A stretch of DNA of 64,000 nucleotides from Paenibacillus shirakamiensis (GTDB taxonomy: Bacteria; Bacillota; Bacilli; Paenibacillales; Paenibacillaceae), in contig NZ_JAGGLD010000002.1 in the NCBI RefSeq assembly GCF_017874255.1, positions 124,001 through 188,000 of the forward strand. The letters run 5' to 3'. The position numbers were made by a program, and so were the translations under genes. Positions 54,459 to 62,149 of this stretch are shown here, piece by piece. Every line of letters begins with the position of its first letter. Position 1 is the stretch's first letter. Below the pieces are notes generated by a model that had not been told where the DNA came from, did no database searches, and was given only the letters and a program-made list of their open reading frames with translations.

Positions 54459-54533
54459 CGCGCCCTGCTCGGAGCGCTCTTGCTGAAATATAGGTCATAT
54501 CTCCTTTCGGATTTCAATATGAGTTATTTTTTA

Positions 54534-55190
54534 TTATTTTCCAAATCTCTGTAGAGCTTGTCCTGCTTTCTGAGGTGAAAATCCATCCTCTCCCTGTTTG
54601 AACTTAGCTCCATAATACCGAGTAATATTCACGTTTCGAATCCATTCCATAGGCTCTACCACGTACGCGCTACTTGAAGCTGCTTGCTGCATATCACGAT
54701 GTAGAAATCGTTCTAGCGGTGCGAGATGAACTACTCGTTGTAACGATACAGTAACCCTTCGGTTCATAAATTGGTGCTGATAATCCATAGTCCCTTTTAA
54801 ATTTTCAGGAACAAGACTGCCTATACGGAGCAATTTCGTTGTTGCTAAATCCTCAGAAGATGGACTTGCTGGTAAAGGAATCTGAGATCCTCCCTTAGCA
54901 CCAGCCCACCCAAATAAAGCGCTAATCATCGAGTCATCTTTTAATCTCCAATACAGACCATCATATATTCCTAATGGTACAGAACCTGATTTAGAATCTT
55001 TGTGACTGTTATCCCAATTGTAAGCCGCTCTCTCGGCTGCCACTGCCGAAGCTTGCTGTAACATAGCCGTCTGATATAAATACAATCCAAAGAATAAGAA
55101 CAGTATGAGAATCCACATGATTACAGGCATGACAAGGGAAGCTTCAAGTGTATAGCCCCCCCTTGCATCCTTTATAAATTTAGAAATCAC
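54534..55190 (-). CDS. tadE: TadE-like pseudopilin
   Basis: The 218-residue protein begins MISKFIKDARGGYTLEASLVMP, with the prepilin cleavage glycine and the +5 glutamate, followed by one membrane helix (WILILFLFFGLYLYQTAML) and a soluble domain with VSLQRVVHLAPLERFL. It probably forms a minor part of the Flp pilus or the assembly platform. Its start overlaps the flp stop by 4 bases. Confidence 0.85.
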   Translation of the reverse strand: MISKFIKDARGGYTLEASLVMPVIMWILILFLFFGLYLYQTAMLQQASAVAAERAAYNWDNSHKDSKSGSVPLGIYDGLYWRLKDDSMISALFGWAGAKGGSQIPLPASPSSEDLATTKLLRIGSLVPENLKGTMDYQHQFMNRRVTVSLQRVVHLAPLERFLHRDMQQAASSSAYVVEPMEWIRNVNITRYYGAKFKQGEDGFSPQKAGQALQRFGK

Positions 55191-55378
55191 TTATCATCCA
55201 TAAAATCATTCGTTTTGGAATTCGCCTTGCCTAGCAAGCTTTTGACAATATTGGATAACTGATCCCTGAAAATCACAGCAATAATTACAATTACAGCAAT
55301 GATCAGAATCATCTCTAACATGCCTAAACCGCGCTCGTCCTTCCACATAAGGCTCATTTTCTTTTGAATACTTAACAT
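55187..55378 (-). CDS. flp: Flp1-family type IVb pilin
   Basis: The 63-residue pilin has a short basic leader, the cleavage site RG/LGMLEM (Gly at -1, Glu at +5) and one hydrophobic helix (MILIIAVIVIIAVIFRDQL), followed by KSLLGKANSKTNDF. It should be the main pilus subunit after cleavage by TadV. The frame extends to 55441, but AAGGAGAGA lies 6 bases before ATG 55378, and leaders of Flp pilins are short, so this start is chosen. Confidence 0.85.
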   Translation of the reverse strand: MLSIQKKMSLMWKDERGLGMLEMILIIAVIVIIAVIFRDQLSNIVKSLLGKANSKTNDFMDDK

Positions 55379-55442
55379 GCTAAATCTCTCCTTCATATAT
55401 TGAATGGTAGGGTTATTCAAACGACTCAGAATGTTCTTCATG

Positions 55443-56315
55443 TCATAGACTCATTGCCATAAATGCAGGTGCACCCATTAAAATAACAATAATGACAAAC
55501 AACAAAACCATCGGGAACACCAACTTCGAAGATGCTTGTTCACCGCGGGTGCGGCTTACAGCTTTTCTTTTCTCCCACAGCGTATAGGACAGGTCCTTTA
55601 AACATAAGACGAAATCTTGACCTCCCCTCTTGAAATTAAGAAGGACAGCAGTAGAAAAAGAAGATACTTCCTGAATAGCACAGCGTTTGCTGAATGCTTC
55701 TATTGCCTGCTGAAAAGAATACCCACTGTCCATTTCTCGAGACATTTGGAACAATTCCTTGTATAACGGGTGTTCTGCTTGTCCTTTTTTTCTATCCAAA
55801 CAGAGGCGAATGGCTTTCTGTACCGTCTCCCCCGCTCCTACAAGCAAAATAATTTTACTAAGCAATTCCGGAAGTTCCAGTATGATCTGTTGTTCTCTTA
55901 TCATCACTTTCTTACGAAGATCTGCTATTAACGCTAGTGGGACCAGAACTGCAAGGGAACAACCGAGTCCAAATCCCATCCCATCCCCACCCATACATAG
56001 GGAAAATATGCAGCCTGCCACAAGAAATAGGTAGCTGTAATTCAGCATTTCCGCAAGGAAAATTAAAGTATAATCCCCCACTTTACGAGCTCCAGACAGC
56101 TTCTGGACAGATCTTTGAATTTTAAAAAAGAAGATAGGAAATCTCCCCGCAACTTGGATTTTGTTCAGTACATATAACATTGGAGGTGCAAGCAGCTGAA
56201 GCCGCAGACCTTCCATCTTATAAGAGGTACAATCCAGATACGAACTTCTCGCTAGTCGATACAATATGACCCAACACAAAATGAACAATAGCAATAAGGA
56301 TGACCACAACAACAT
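55443..56315 (-). CDS. tadC: TadC-like platform protein (type II secretion F family)
   Basis: The 290-residue membrane protein has an N-terminal helix, a central pair and a C-terminal helix (LVFPMVLLFVIIVILMGAPAFMAM), with the GspF domain in the cytoplasmic loop (ELPELLSKIILLVGAGETVQKAIRLCL and AIEAFSKRCAIQEVSSF, in parts). It forms the inner-membrane platform with TadB. It follows tadB by 11 bases. Confidence 0.87.
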   Translation of the reverse strand: MLLWSSLLLLFILCWVILYRLARSSYLDCTSYKMEGLRLQLLAPPMLYVLNKIQVAGRFPIFFFKIQRSVQKLSGARKVGDYTLIFLAEMLNYSYLFLVAGCIFSLCMGGDGMGFGLGCSLAVLVPLALIADLRKKVMIREQQIILELPELLSKIILLVGAGETVQKAIRLCLDRKKGQAEHPLYKELFQMSREMDSGYSFQQAIEAFSKRCAIQEVSSFSTAVLLNFKRGGQDFVLCLKDLSYTLWEKRKAVSRTRGEQASSKLVFPMVLLFVIIVILMGAPAFMAMSL

Positions 56316-56326
56316 ATATTCACCTT

Positions 56327-57178
56327 CTACACTTCAATATTCATAATTTTGTTCGTCATCCAAAAACAAGCCAAAAATAACAACAATGCAGTACCAGATA
56401 TGAACAGACCTGTCCCACTGTAAAGTGGAAGCATGTACTCTGGAGACGATAGGTCCATAAATATTAAAAAGAATACCGGTGTTCCCAGCAAAGCTTTAGC
56501 CTCAAAACGTTTTTGCGCCATCATCACCGAAATCTCCTGTCTAATCTCCAGCTTCTCGCTGATCATACCCGCAGTTCGGCGAACGATTTCAACTAGATCT
56601 CCACCTGTACGTTTGCATGTGGTGAACACATCTGCAAAATTCGTAATGTCTTCCATGTCAGCACGATGACTGAAATCCTGAAGTGCTTCTTCAATGGGTT
56701 GACCATATTCAAGCCGAGTACAAATAATGCTTAATTCAACAATAAGGTCGTTCTGCGCATCCGGATATAAGAGACGCAAATCGTTAATAGCTTCCCTAAA
56801 CCCATTTTCTACAGATCGCCCTGCTGCAAGCGATGAAGATAAAGAGCCTAAGGCTTGCTTGAAATGCATGGAGAGCGCACTCCTTCTTCTCGCTAACCTA
56901 TACCGACTCCAAAACTGAGGAGCATACCCTCCCCCTAGAGAAAGTACTGCTGCAATAAACCAAAGATGAAAGAATATATATCCAATTCCATAGCACAGAA
57001 TTCCTCCGATTACAGTACAGAACACTTTTTGCTTCAAAGTTAAATCAAACACATTGTACATAGGTAGGACTACGCCCTGTTGTAATCCTTTTTTCATACT
57101 GTTCGAATCTTTAAATGGATTACTCTGTGCCAGTAGGCTAACTCTACTGCGCAGTCTGGAAGCCGGTTGAAATTTCAT
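56327..57178 (-). CDS. tadB: TadB-like platform protein (type II secretion F family)
   Basis: The 283-residue membrane protein has two helices near residues 50-85, a GspF domain (FKQALGSLSSSLAAGRSVENGFREAINDL, in parts, and DITNFADVFTTCKRTGGDLVEIVRRTA), and a C-terminal membrane pair. It is the partner of TadC. Its start overlaps the tadA stop by 4 bases. Confidence 0.87.
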   Translation of the reverse strand: MKFQPASRLRSRVSLLAQSNPFKDSNSMKKGLQQGVVLPMYNVFDLTLKQKVFCTVIGGILCYGIGYIFFHLWFIAAVLSLGGGYAPQFWSRYRLARRRSALSMHFKQALGSLSSSLAAGRSVENGFREAINDLRLLYPDAQNDLIVELSIICTRLEYGQPIEEALQDFSHRADMEDITNFADVFTTCKRTGGDLVEIVRRTAGMISEKLEIRQEISVMMAQKRFEAKALLGTPVFFLIFMDLSSPEYMLPLYSGTGLFISGTALLLFLACFWMTNKIMNIEV

Positions 57179-58419
57179 GTTCCACCTCCATGCATGAGCG
57201 AACAGATTTCCATTCCAGCCATGCTTAACTTCTCTGTATGTATAATTGCGTTCCCCGTAGATACTAAGCCACCTAAAATCTTGCCATCCTTTTCTCCTGT
57301 CTCTTTAAATACATATAAAGGATTTAAGATTACTTCTCCTCCCTCCATCCCCATAACCTCTACGATCTCTGTAATTCGGCGTGAACGATCCCGCATTCTT
57401 GAAAGATGTACAAAAATATCGATAGCCGAACTAATCTGTTGACGTACAACTTGAATCGGTAAATCTGCTCCACTAAGCACCATGGTCTCCAGACGACTAA
57501 TCATATCTTTTGTGCTATTGCTGTGTCCGGTTGAGAGCGATCCGTCATGTCCGGTGTTCATAGCTTGCAACATATCCAAAGCTTCCAATCCCCGTACCTC
57601 GCCGACCACAATTCGATTGGGTCTCATCCGCAGTGAAGAACGAATGAGTTCTCTTACTGTAATCTCCCCTCGTCCTTCTGTATTCGCATTACGTGTCTCT
57701 AAGGAGACTAAATTCGGAACGGTCTTAATCTGTAGTTCTGCAGAATCTTCAATCGTTATGACTCGCTCATCGGAAGGAATGTATTGAGAGAGTGCATTAA
57801 GGAATGTTGTCTTCCCTGATCCCGTTCCTCCACTTATAAACAAGTTATATTTGCTCCGCACTAAAATCTTGAGCATTTCTGCGGCTTCCTGAGATAGGGA
57901 ACCCATGTGCACGATGTCATCTATGGACATGGGATGCTCCGGAAATTTACGAATGGTTACGGTCGGGCCTTTGAGCGCAATGGGTGGAAGGACTACATTA
58001 ACCCGTGAACCATCTGCAAGCCTAGCATCTACAATAGGGGAAGACTCATTCACTACTCGGTTCATTCCGGCTACAATGGATTGAATAATATCTTCTAATC
58101 TCTCCTGAGATTCAAAAGCAAGATCAGACTTAATGAATCCCCCTCTCTGCTCAATAAATATCTCTTCATGACTGTTAATCATAATCTCCGTTATGGATTT
58201 GTCGTCGACCAAAGGCTGGAGCACATCCAGTCCTCGAAATGAATCATAGATTCGTCTTACCCAGCGCCTCTTGGCTTCTGCTGTTAGATGACGAACCTGC
58301 TCTTCCCGTAGTACACGTCGTTCAATCAGATTCATTAACTCCGCATCACTTAGACTTGAAGTAACATCTAATCCAGATCTGATCTCATTTCGAAGTAGGC
58401 GAAACCCGTCCTCACTCAT
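57175..58419 (-). CDS. tadA: Pilus assembly ATPase TadA/CpaF
   Basis: The 414-residue secretion ATPase has the Walker A FISGGTGSGKTTFLNAL, the Asp box TIEDSAELQI, Walker B RPNRIVVGEVRGLEALDML and the His box MNTGHDGSLSTGHSN. It powers pilus extension (and probably retraction) from the cytoplasm. AAGGAGGAG lies 5 bases before ATG 58419, which is preferred over the longer frame to 58467. It overlaps the tadZ-like gene by 8 bases. Confidence 0.93.
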   Translation of the reverse strand: MSEDGFRLLRNEIRSGLDVTSSLSDAELMNLIERRVLREEQVRHLTAEAKRRWVRRIYDSFRGLDVLQPLVDDKSITEIMINSHEEIFIEQRGGFIKSDLAFESQERLEDIIQSIVAGMNRVVNESSPIVDARLADGSRVNVVLPPIALKGPTVTIRKFPEHPMSIDDIVHMGSLSQEAAEMLKILVRSKYNLFISGGTGSGKTTFLNALSQYIPSDERVITIEDSAELQIKTVPNLVSLETRNANTEGRGEITVRELIRSSLRMRPNRIVVGEVRGLEALDMLQAMNTGHDGSLSTGHSNSTKDMISRLETMVLSGADLPIQVVRQQISSAIDIFVHLSRMRDRSRRITEIVEVMGMEGGEVILNPLYVFKETGEKDGKILGGLVSTGNAIIHTEKLSMAGMEICSLMHGGGT

Positions 58420-59569
58420 AACTTCTCCTCCTTGCTGATTCCCCATGAGGAGTCTGCTGACCACCACTCAAGTGGTAGCATAGCTGCATCAGATCACGCT
58501 GGAAGATAGGAGAAATCTGCAATTTATCCTCTTCCTTCAGCTGCTTCCAAGTAGGGATGTAGGGTAATGTAGCTAACTCCTCTCTAGCAGTAAAGGCGAA
58601 ATCATTCACCAGATTTCCCATATAGCGATTCACAATAAAAACCGTCTTGTTCATCCATCGCATATGTTGTTCTTTATTTGAATGTTCAAGGTGCGATAAC
58701 CAACGACTATTTTTTTGAAGTGAACCTGAATCATCTGTTAACAGCCATACGATCTGGTCGCATTGATCAAGAGCCGACTGTGTCGCTTCACTAGGATAGC
58801 TATCCATATCTAGAATAATTTGATCATAGCGAGCCGACTCCACTAAATATTGAAGTAAGTGCTGCATATCTTGATGGCGCATCTCCATCATCTCATCCAT
58901 ATTAGCAAGTGGTTCGTATACCTCCGCTTGTACATGAACCTGGTAATTCACATACTCTGCTGGTGAGATCTGTAAGGATTCCTTTCTTTCGTTAGCTGCT
59001 TTCAGATCATAAAGTAGTCTGGCCAGATCTGGACCCTCCTGCTGCGTCGAACTCCCCCAGCTAACACTGCTTACGGCCTCCAAATTCAAATAAAGAACCT
59101 TGTTCCCTTCTGATCCCATTTGTCTTGACATCTGAAGAGCTACTGTCGTCTTCCCACTACCTCCCGCCGCAGAATATATACCGATTACTTCCGTTGAGGT
59201 TGGGCTACCCCTGACTTGCCTTCGTGCCAATGGACGAACCAACTGATCTGACAGAGTTTGTAATAACACAGGTAATGACTGGTATTTAAACAGCCTCTCA
59301 TCCCCCTCAGATCCTGTGAATTCTTCACTTAGGATAATCCAAGGTAATTCCCTTCCTGATAAAGCATTCCATTTGTCCTTGAACATAGGCTCTGCTACTA
59401 TGGCATCGGCCACTTCTTCTTCAGTAAGATGATAGTGTTCAAATGCTTGCCACTGGCTAAAAGCTGTTATTCGAAATTGCTCAGCAAATTCGCTTTGACT
59501 TACGTAATGCAGGAAGGGTTCTATATACTGCTCATCCTGCACCGCAAGTACAATTTTTACAGAAGCCAT
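58412..59569 (-). CDS. tadZ: TadZ/CpaE-like P-loop ATPase
   Basis: The 385-residue protein has a receiver-like N-terminal domain (about 1-125) and a MinD/ParA-type ATPase domain with VIGIYSAAGGSGKTTVALQMS (deviant Walker A), LYLNLE and LDMDSYPSE. CpaE-type proteins position the pilus machine in the cell. AGGAGG lies 5 bases before ATG 59569; the frame opens at 59602. First gene of the Tad operon. Confidence 0.87.
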   Translation of the reverse strand: MASVKIVLAVQDEQYIEPFLHYVSQSEFAEQFRITAFSQWQAFEHYHLTEEEVADAIVAEPMFKDKWNALSGRELPWIILSEEFTGSEGDERLFKYQSLPVLLQTLSDQLVRPLARRQVRGSPTSTEVIGIYSAAGGSGKTTVALQMSRQMGSEGNKVLYLNLEAVSSVSWGSSTQQEGPDLARLLYDLKAANERKESLQISPAEYVNYQVHVQAEVYEPLANMDEMMEMRHQDMQHLLQYLVESARYDQIILDMDSYPSEATQSALDQCDQIVWLLTDDSGSLQKNSRWLSHLEHSNKEQHMRWMNKTVFIVNRYMGNLVNDFAFTAREELATLPYIPTWKQLKEEDKLQISPIFQRDLMQLCYHLSGGQQTPHGESARRRSYE

Positions 59570-59596
59570 CTCAACCTCCTGACCGAAACAACAAAA

Positions 59597-59700
59597 AAGC
59601 ACCGCTCAAAAACCGATAATTCGGTCCATGAACGGTGCTTCCGTTTGACGTTGTTCCTTAATTTTACAAGTAGAATACCACAATTAAATATAGCCCGCAA
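59597..59700 (-). promoter_or_regulatory. Tad operon promoter and terminator-like leader hairpin
   Basis: On the minus strand TTGCGG (59700-59695) and TATTCT (59677-59672) are 17 bases apart. About 25 bases on, AAGCACCGTTCA (59640-59629) pairs with TGAGCGGTGCTT (59608-59597), with an inner ACCGA/TCGGT hairpin and a T run, ahead of the tadZ ribosome binding site. It looks like an intrinsic terminator. It can end transcripts of the upstream DCC gene and also those begun at this promoter. Confidence 0.6.
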
Positions 59701-59732
59701 GCTATTTTATTTTGACTTGTACCCTATAAGTG

Positions 59733-60149
59733 CTAACTGAGAAAGCGATCTTTTGTCTCTGCTGTAGGTAACATGCATGATTCCGATTGTCCAAACCACT
59801 GATACCGATGACGAGCTATGAACTCATAGATTGCATCCCTTAAAAAAGGGGGAATAACGACTCCAATCCACAACAAGGGCCAAGGCCAAGGAAGGTGTCT
59901 AACCAATCTTAGCGCAGCTTTCGATCGAGTATAAAAATGTCCATTCTCGAAAAGAACAAAACTGCTGAATGTATGAAGATCAAGCCCCCCTTCAGCAAGG
60001 AGATTCTGCCCTAAATCAGATTGAAGGGAAGCAAAACGAAAATAGCCTCGTTTGTCCCGGCGAATGATGAACCTTGTCACGCCCTGACACAAGTTACACA
60101 CTCCATCCATTAATACAATTGCATGTTTTACGGATGTCTTGCTATTCAT
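59733..60149 (-). CDS. DCC-family (DUF393) thiol-disulfide oxidoreductase-like protein
   Basis: The 138-residue protein has the DCC signature LMDGVCNLCQG (DxxCxxC) at the N-terminus, then IIRRDKRGYFRFASLQSD, and a C-terminal helical part with one hydrophobic stretch (LLWIGVVIPPFL). The family is thought to act as a redox or electron-transfer protein; its target is unknown. ATG 60149 (MNSKTSV) has GAGGTG 9 bases upstream; ATG 60188 lacks a good site. Confidence 0.85.
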   Translation of the reverse strand: MNSKTSVKHAIVLMDGVCNLCQGVTRFIIRRDKRGYFRFASLQSDLGQNLLAEGGLDLHTFSSFVLFENGHFYTRSKAALRLVRHLPWPWPLLWIGVVIPPFLRDAIYEFIARHRYQWFGQSESCMLPTAETKDRFLS

Positions 60150-60243
60150 TCCCAAGATCACCTCAGCTTCTATAGGTCCCTTATTCATACATCATACTGT
60201 TGGTTAAAGATAATAATAAACTATAGATCCATTTATAGAAATG

Positions 60244-60274
60244 AAAAAAAGCGCGAGCATTCTACTCGCACTTC
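60244..60274 (-). terminator. Intrinsic terminator
   Basis: On the minus strand AAGTGCGAG pairs with CTCGCGCTT around a short loop, followed by T residues. It lies just after the small Cys-rich protein gene. Confidence 0.8.
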
Positions 60275-60298
60275 GTTAATGTGAATTTCGTCATGTAG

Positions 60299-60577
60299 TT
60301 ATTTCGTTGCTGCGTGCTCTAAAAATTGTCCCTCAATCAACTGATTGTGAATATCTGCTGTGAAGTTATCCATGCATTTACAGATAAAATCTTTGCGGCA
60401 GATAGGGCAAGGATTTCGAAGTAGACGGCTGATATTCGTCAATTTCCACTCCGGATAACGTTGGTAAAATACACGTGTTTGTGTACCGTCTTCCATGTTC
60501 ACCATGAATTCATACAATCCGTCTTTATCATTATTACTAGCTTCGGTAACCTTATTTACAATCGGTCTGTAAGACAT
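60299..60577 (-). CDS. Small protein with a C-terminal Cys cluster, unrecognised
   Basis: The 92-residue protein has an N-terminal beta-like part (SYRPIVNKVTEASNNDKDGLYEF, in parts) and a Cys cluster NPCPICRKDFICKCM, a likely zinc site. I do not know the family. A GGTG-type ribosome binding site stands before ATG 60577, the frame opens at 60598, and a terminator follows, which together support a real gene. Confidence 0.6.
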   Translation of the reverse strand: MSYRPIVNKVTEASNNDKDGLYEFMVNMEDGTQTRVFYQRYPEWKLTNISRLLRNPCPICRKDFICKCMDNFTADIHNQLIEGQFLEHAATK

Positions 60578-60730
60578 GCTCATCACCCGTTTACTCAAAA
60601 TTTCGTTCTAATTCAGTACTTAGACATATTAAAGAATTTTGAGCAGCATGTCAACTCACCACAAGGTAAGCGTGTGGGCAGACTCATCTTTCTTAACCCA
60701 TCTTTTATCACCTAAGGAGGATTAATTCAT

Positions 60731-61366
60731 ATGAATCAACCCAGAGTCAAATGGATCAGCACCGTAGTGTTGTGTCTTATGTTAAATACAGCTTGCAGTA
60801 ATCAGGAGGCCTCCCCCTCTACTAATGAACCCGCACCTTCCAAAGATACAACACAAACCTCTTCTCCAACTGCCAAGCCCTCTCAACCACAGCAGTCATC
60901 CCCATCCTCTGAGGCCACACCGGATCATCTTATACAACAGATTAAAGCAGCTGCCGATCAAGGAAAAGTGCCTGACAGTGAATATGCCGTCAAATCGGGA
61001 GACTGGATCGAGATTCAGAAACAATGGGGCAAGCCAGATCACATTGAAGCTGCTGGAAAAGGTCGCTATGCGACCTATACGAAGAGAGGAATTTCCTTTG
61101 GTATCAATAAAGGTGAAGCCATTTTTGACGTTCGATCTTACCGTGAGAATCTGCGAAAAATTACCCTTTCAAGCGTAGTGGACACCATGGGAAAGGAGAT
61201 GTTCCAAACGACCGCACCTGGGCAAATCATTCTGAATTATCCGGCTGGGGATAATTTTCTACTGAAATTTATTTTTAGCAAATCGACATCTGAAAAACCG
61301 GACCCCACGTTAGATCACATTTCCATCTATAATCCTCAAGGGGCTAAAAACAATATGGCTGGTTAA
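60731..61366 (+). CDS. DUF4309 (YjgB-like) lipoprotein
   Basis: The 211-residue protein has a lipoprotein signal (VVLCLMLNTAC, cysteine 22), a Ser/Thr/Pro-rich linker (about 25-65), and a DUF4309 domain with WIEIQKQWGKPD, GRYATYTKRGISFGI and a C-terminal HISIYNP. DUF4309 proteins such as Bacillus YjgB are extracytoplasmic and of unknown role. An AAGGAGGA site lies before the ATG. A terminator follows. Confidence 0.85.
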   Translation: MNQPRVKWISTVVLCLMLNTACSNQEASPSTNEPAPSKDTTQTSSPTAKPSQPQQSSPSSEATPDHLIQQIKAAADQGKVPDSEYAVKSGDWIEIQKQWGKPDHIEAAGKGRYATYTKRGISFGINKGEAIFDVRSYRENLRKITLSSVVDTMGKEMFQTTAPGQIILNYPAGDNFLLKFIFSKSTSEKPDPTLDHISIYNPQGAKNNMAG

Positions 61367-61372
61367 TGTAAA

Positions 61373-61408
61373 AAAGGCTTCCTGTCCAAAGGACGAGGGA
61401 GCCTTTTG
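61373..61408. terminator. Intrinsic terminator between convergent genes
   Basis: AAAAGGCTTCC and GGGAGCCTTTT pair, with an inner TCC/GGA, with A/T runs on both sides. Confidence 0.85.
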
Positions 61409-61421
61409 ATAAGTTATAGTG

Positions 61422-61844
61422 CTACATTACCGCATTGAGTTTCACTTCAATATTGCCCCGAATCGCTTTCGAGTAAGGACAGAAATTGTGAGCTTTTTGG
61501 ATCAAATCTTGCAACACACGTTCTTCGACGCCCGGGACCTTAATATCTAATTGAACCGATAGCTGGAACCCACCATCTGCCGGATCTTTTCCAATGTTAA
61601 CGTGACTAGTAACTACAGCATTGTCCGCCTTAATTCCCTCTTTACGAGCGACATTTGTCAAGGCACTTTCAAAGCAGGCTCCATAACCAGCGGCAAATAA
61701 TTGTTCTGGATTCGTACCCTGGCCACCAGGGCCGCCTAATTCCTTAGGCATCCGAAGATCGTGCTTTAATGTGCCATCCGATGATTCCACTGAGCCTGAT
61801 CTTCCACCTACAACGGTTGCTGTGGCTGTATACAATGCTTCCAT
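61422..61844 (-). CDS. ohr: Organic hydroperoxide resistance protein
   Basis: The 140-residue OsmC/Ohr enzyme reduces organic peroxides with its two cysteines, seen in YGACFESAL and NFCPYSKA. The arginine of GGRSGSVESSDG and the LRMPKELGGPGGQGTNPEQLFAAGY region (in parts) mark the Ohr rather than OsmC subgroup. No OhrR gene is adjacent; an inverted repeat of ACATGT lies in the promoter region. Confidence 0.94.
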   Translation of the reverse strand: MEALYTATATVVGGRSGSVESSDGTLKHDLRMPKELGGPGGQGTNPEQLFAAGYGACFESALTNVARKEGIKADNAVVTSHVNIGKDPADGGFQLSVQLDIKVPGVEERVLQDLIQKAHNFCPYSKAIRGNIEVKLNAVM

Positions 61845-61875
61845 ACTTGATCACTCCTTCTCTAAATTGGGTAAG

Positions 61876-61890
61876 ACATGTTGTACATGT
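61876..61890. promoter_or_regulatory. Inverted repeat in the ohr promoter region
   Basis: ACATGT, three bases, ACATGT; it lies about 32 bases before the ohr start. It does not match the classical OhrR box, so the regulator is unknown. Confidence 0.35.
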
Positions 61891-62002
61891 AAAGCAATGA
61901 TGCGCATTTGAAACTTATTTTGGAGAAAGCAACTATAGGATGTTGCCTTTTCCCTAAATCATGCATACATATAAAAAGCAGTTGTGCTGCACGTTAAAAA
62001 TT

Positions 62003-62088
62003 AGAAATTAATTTCTTTTAAAATAAATTTAAATAAACCGTTTTCATTAAAAAGTTTCCCTAGACAAAAATATTTGTAGGTGTACAAT
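62003..62088 (+). promoter_or_regulatory. mntH promoter with MntR-like operator
   Basis: TAGACA (62061-62066) and TACAAT (62083-62088) are 16 bases apart. AGTTTCCCTAGACAAAAA (62053-62070) is close, on the reverse strand, to known MntR boxes of Bacillus mntH and overlaps the -35. A second palindrome, AGAAATTAATTTCT, lies at 62003-62016. Confidence 0.5.
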
Positions 62089-62149
62089 ACTAACAACAGC
62101 ACTACTACAATTAACTTTCTTTATCCATTTCAATAAAGGAGTGACACTC

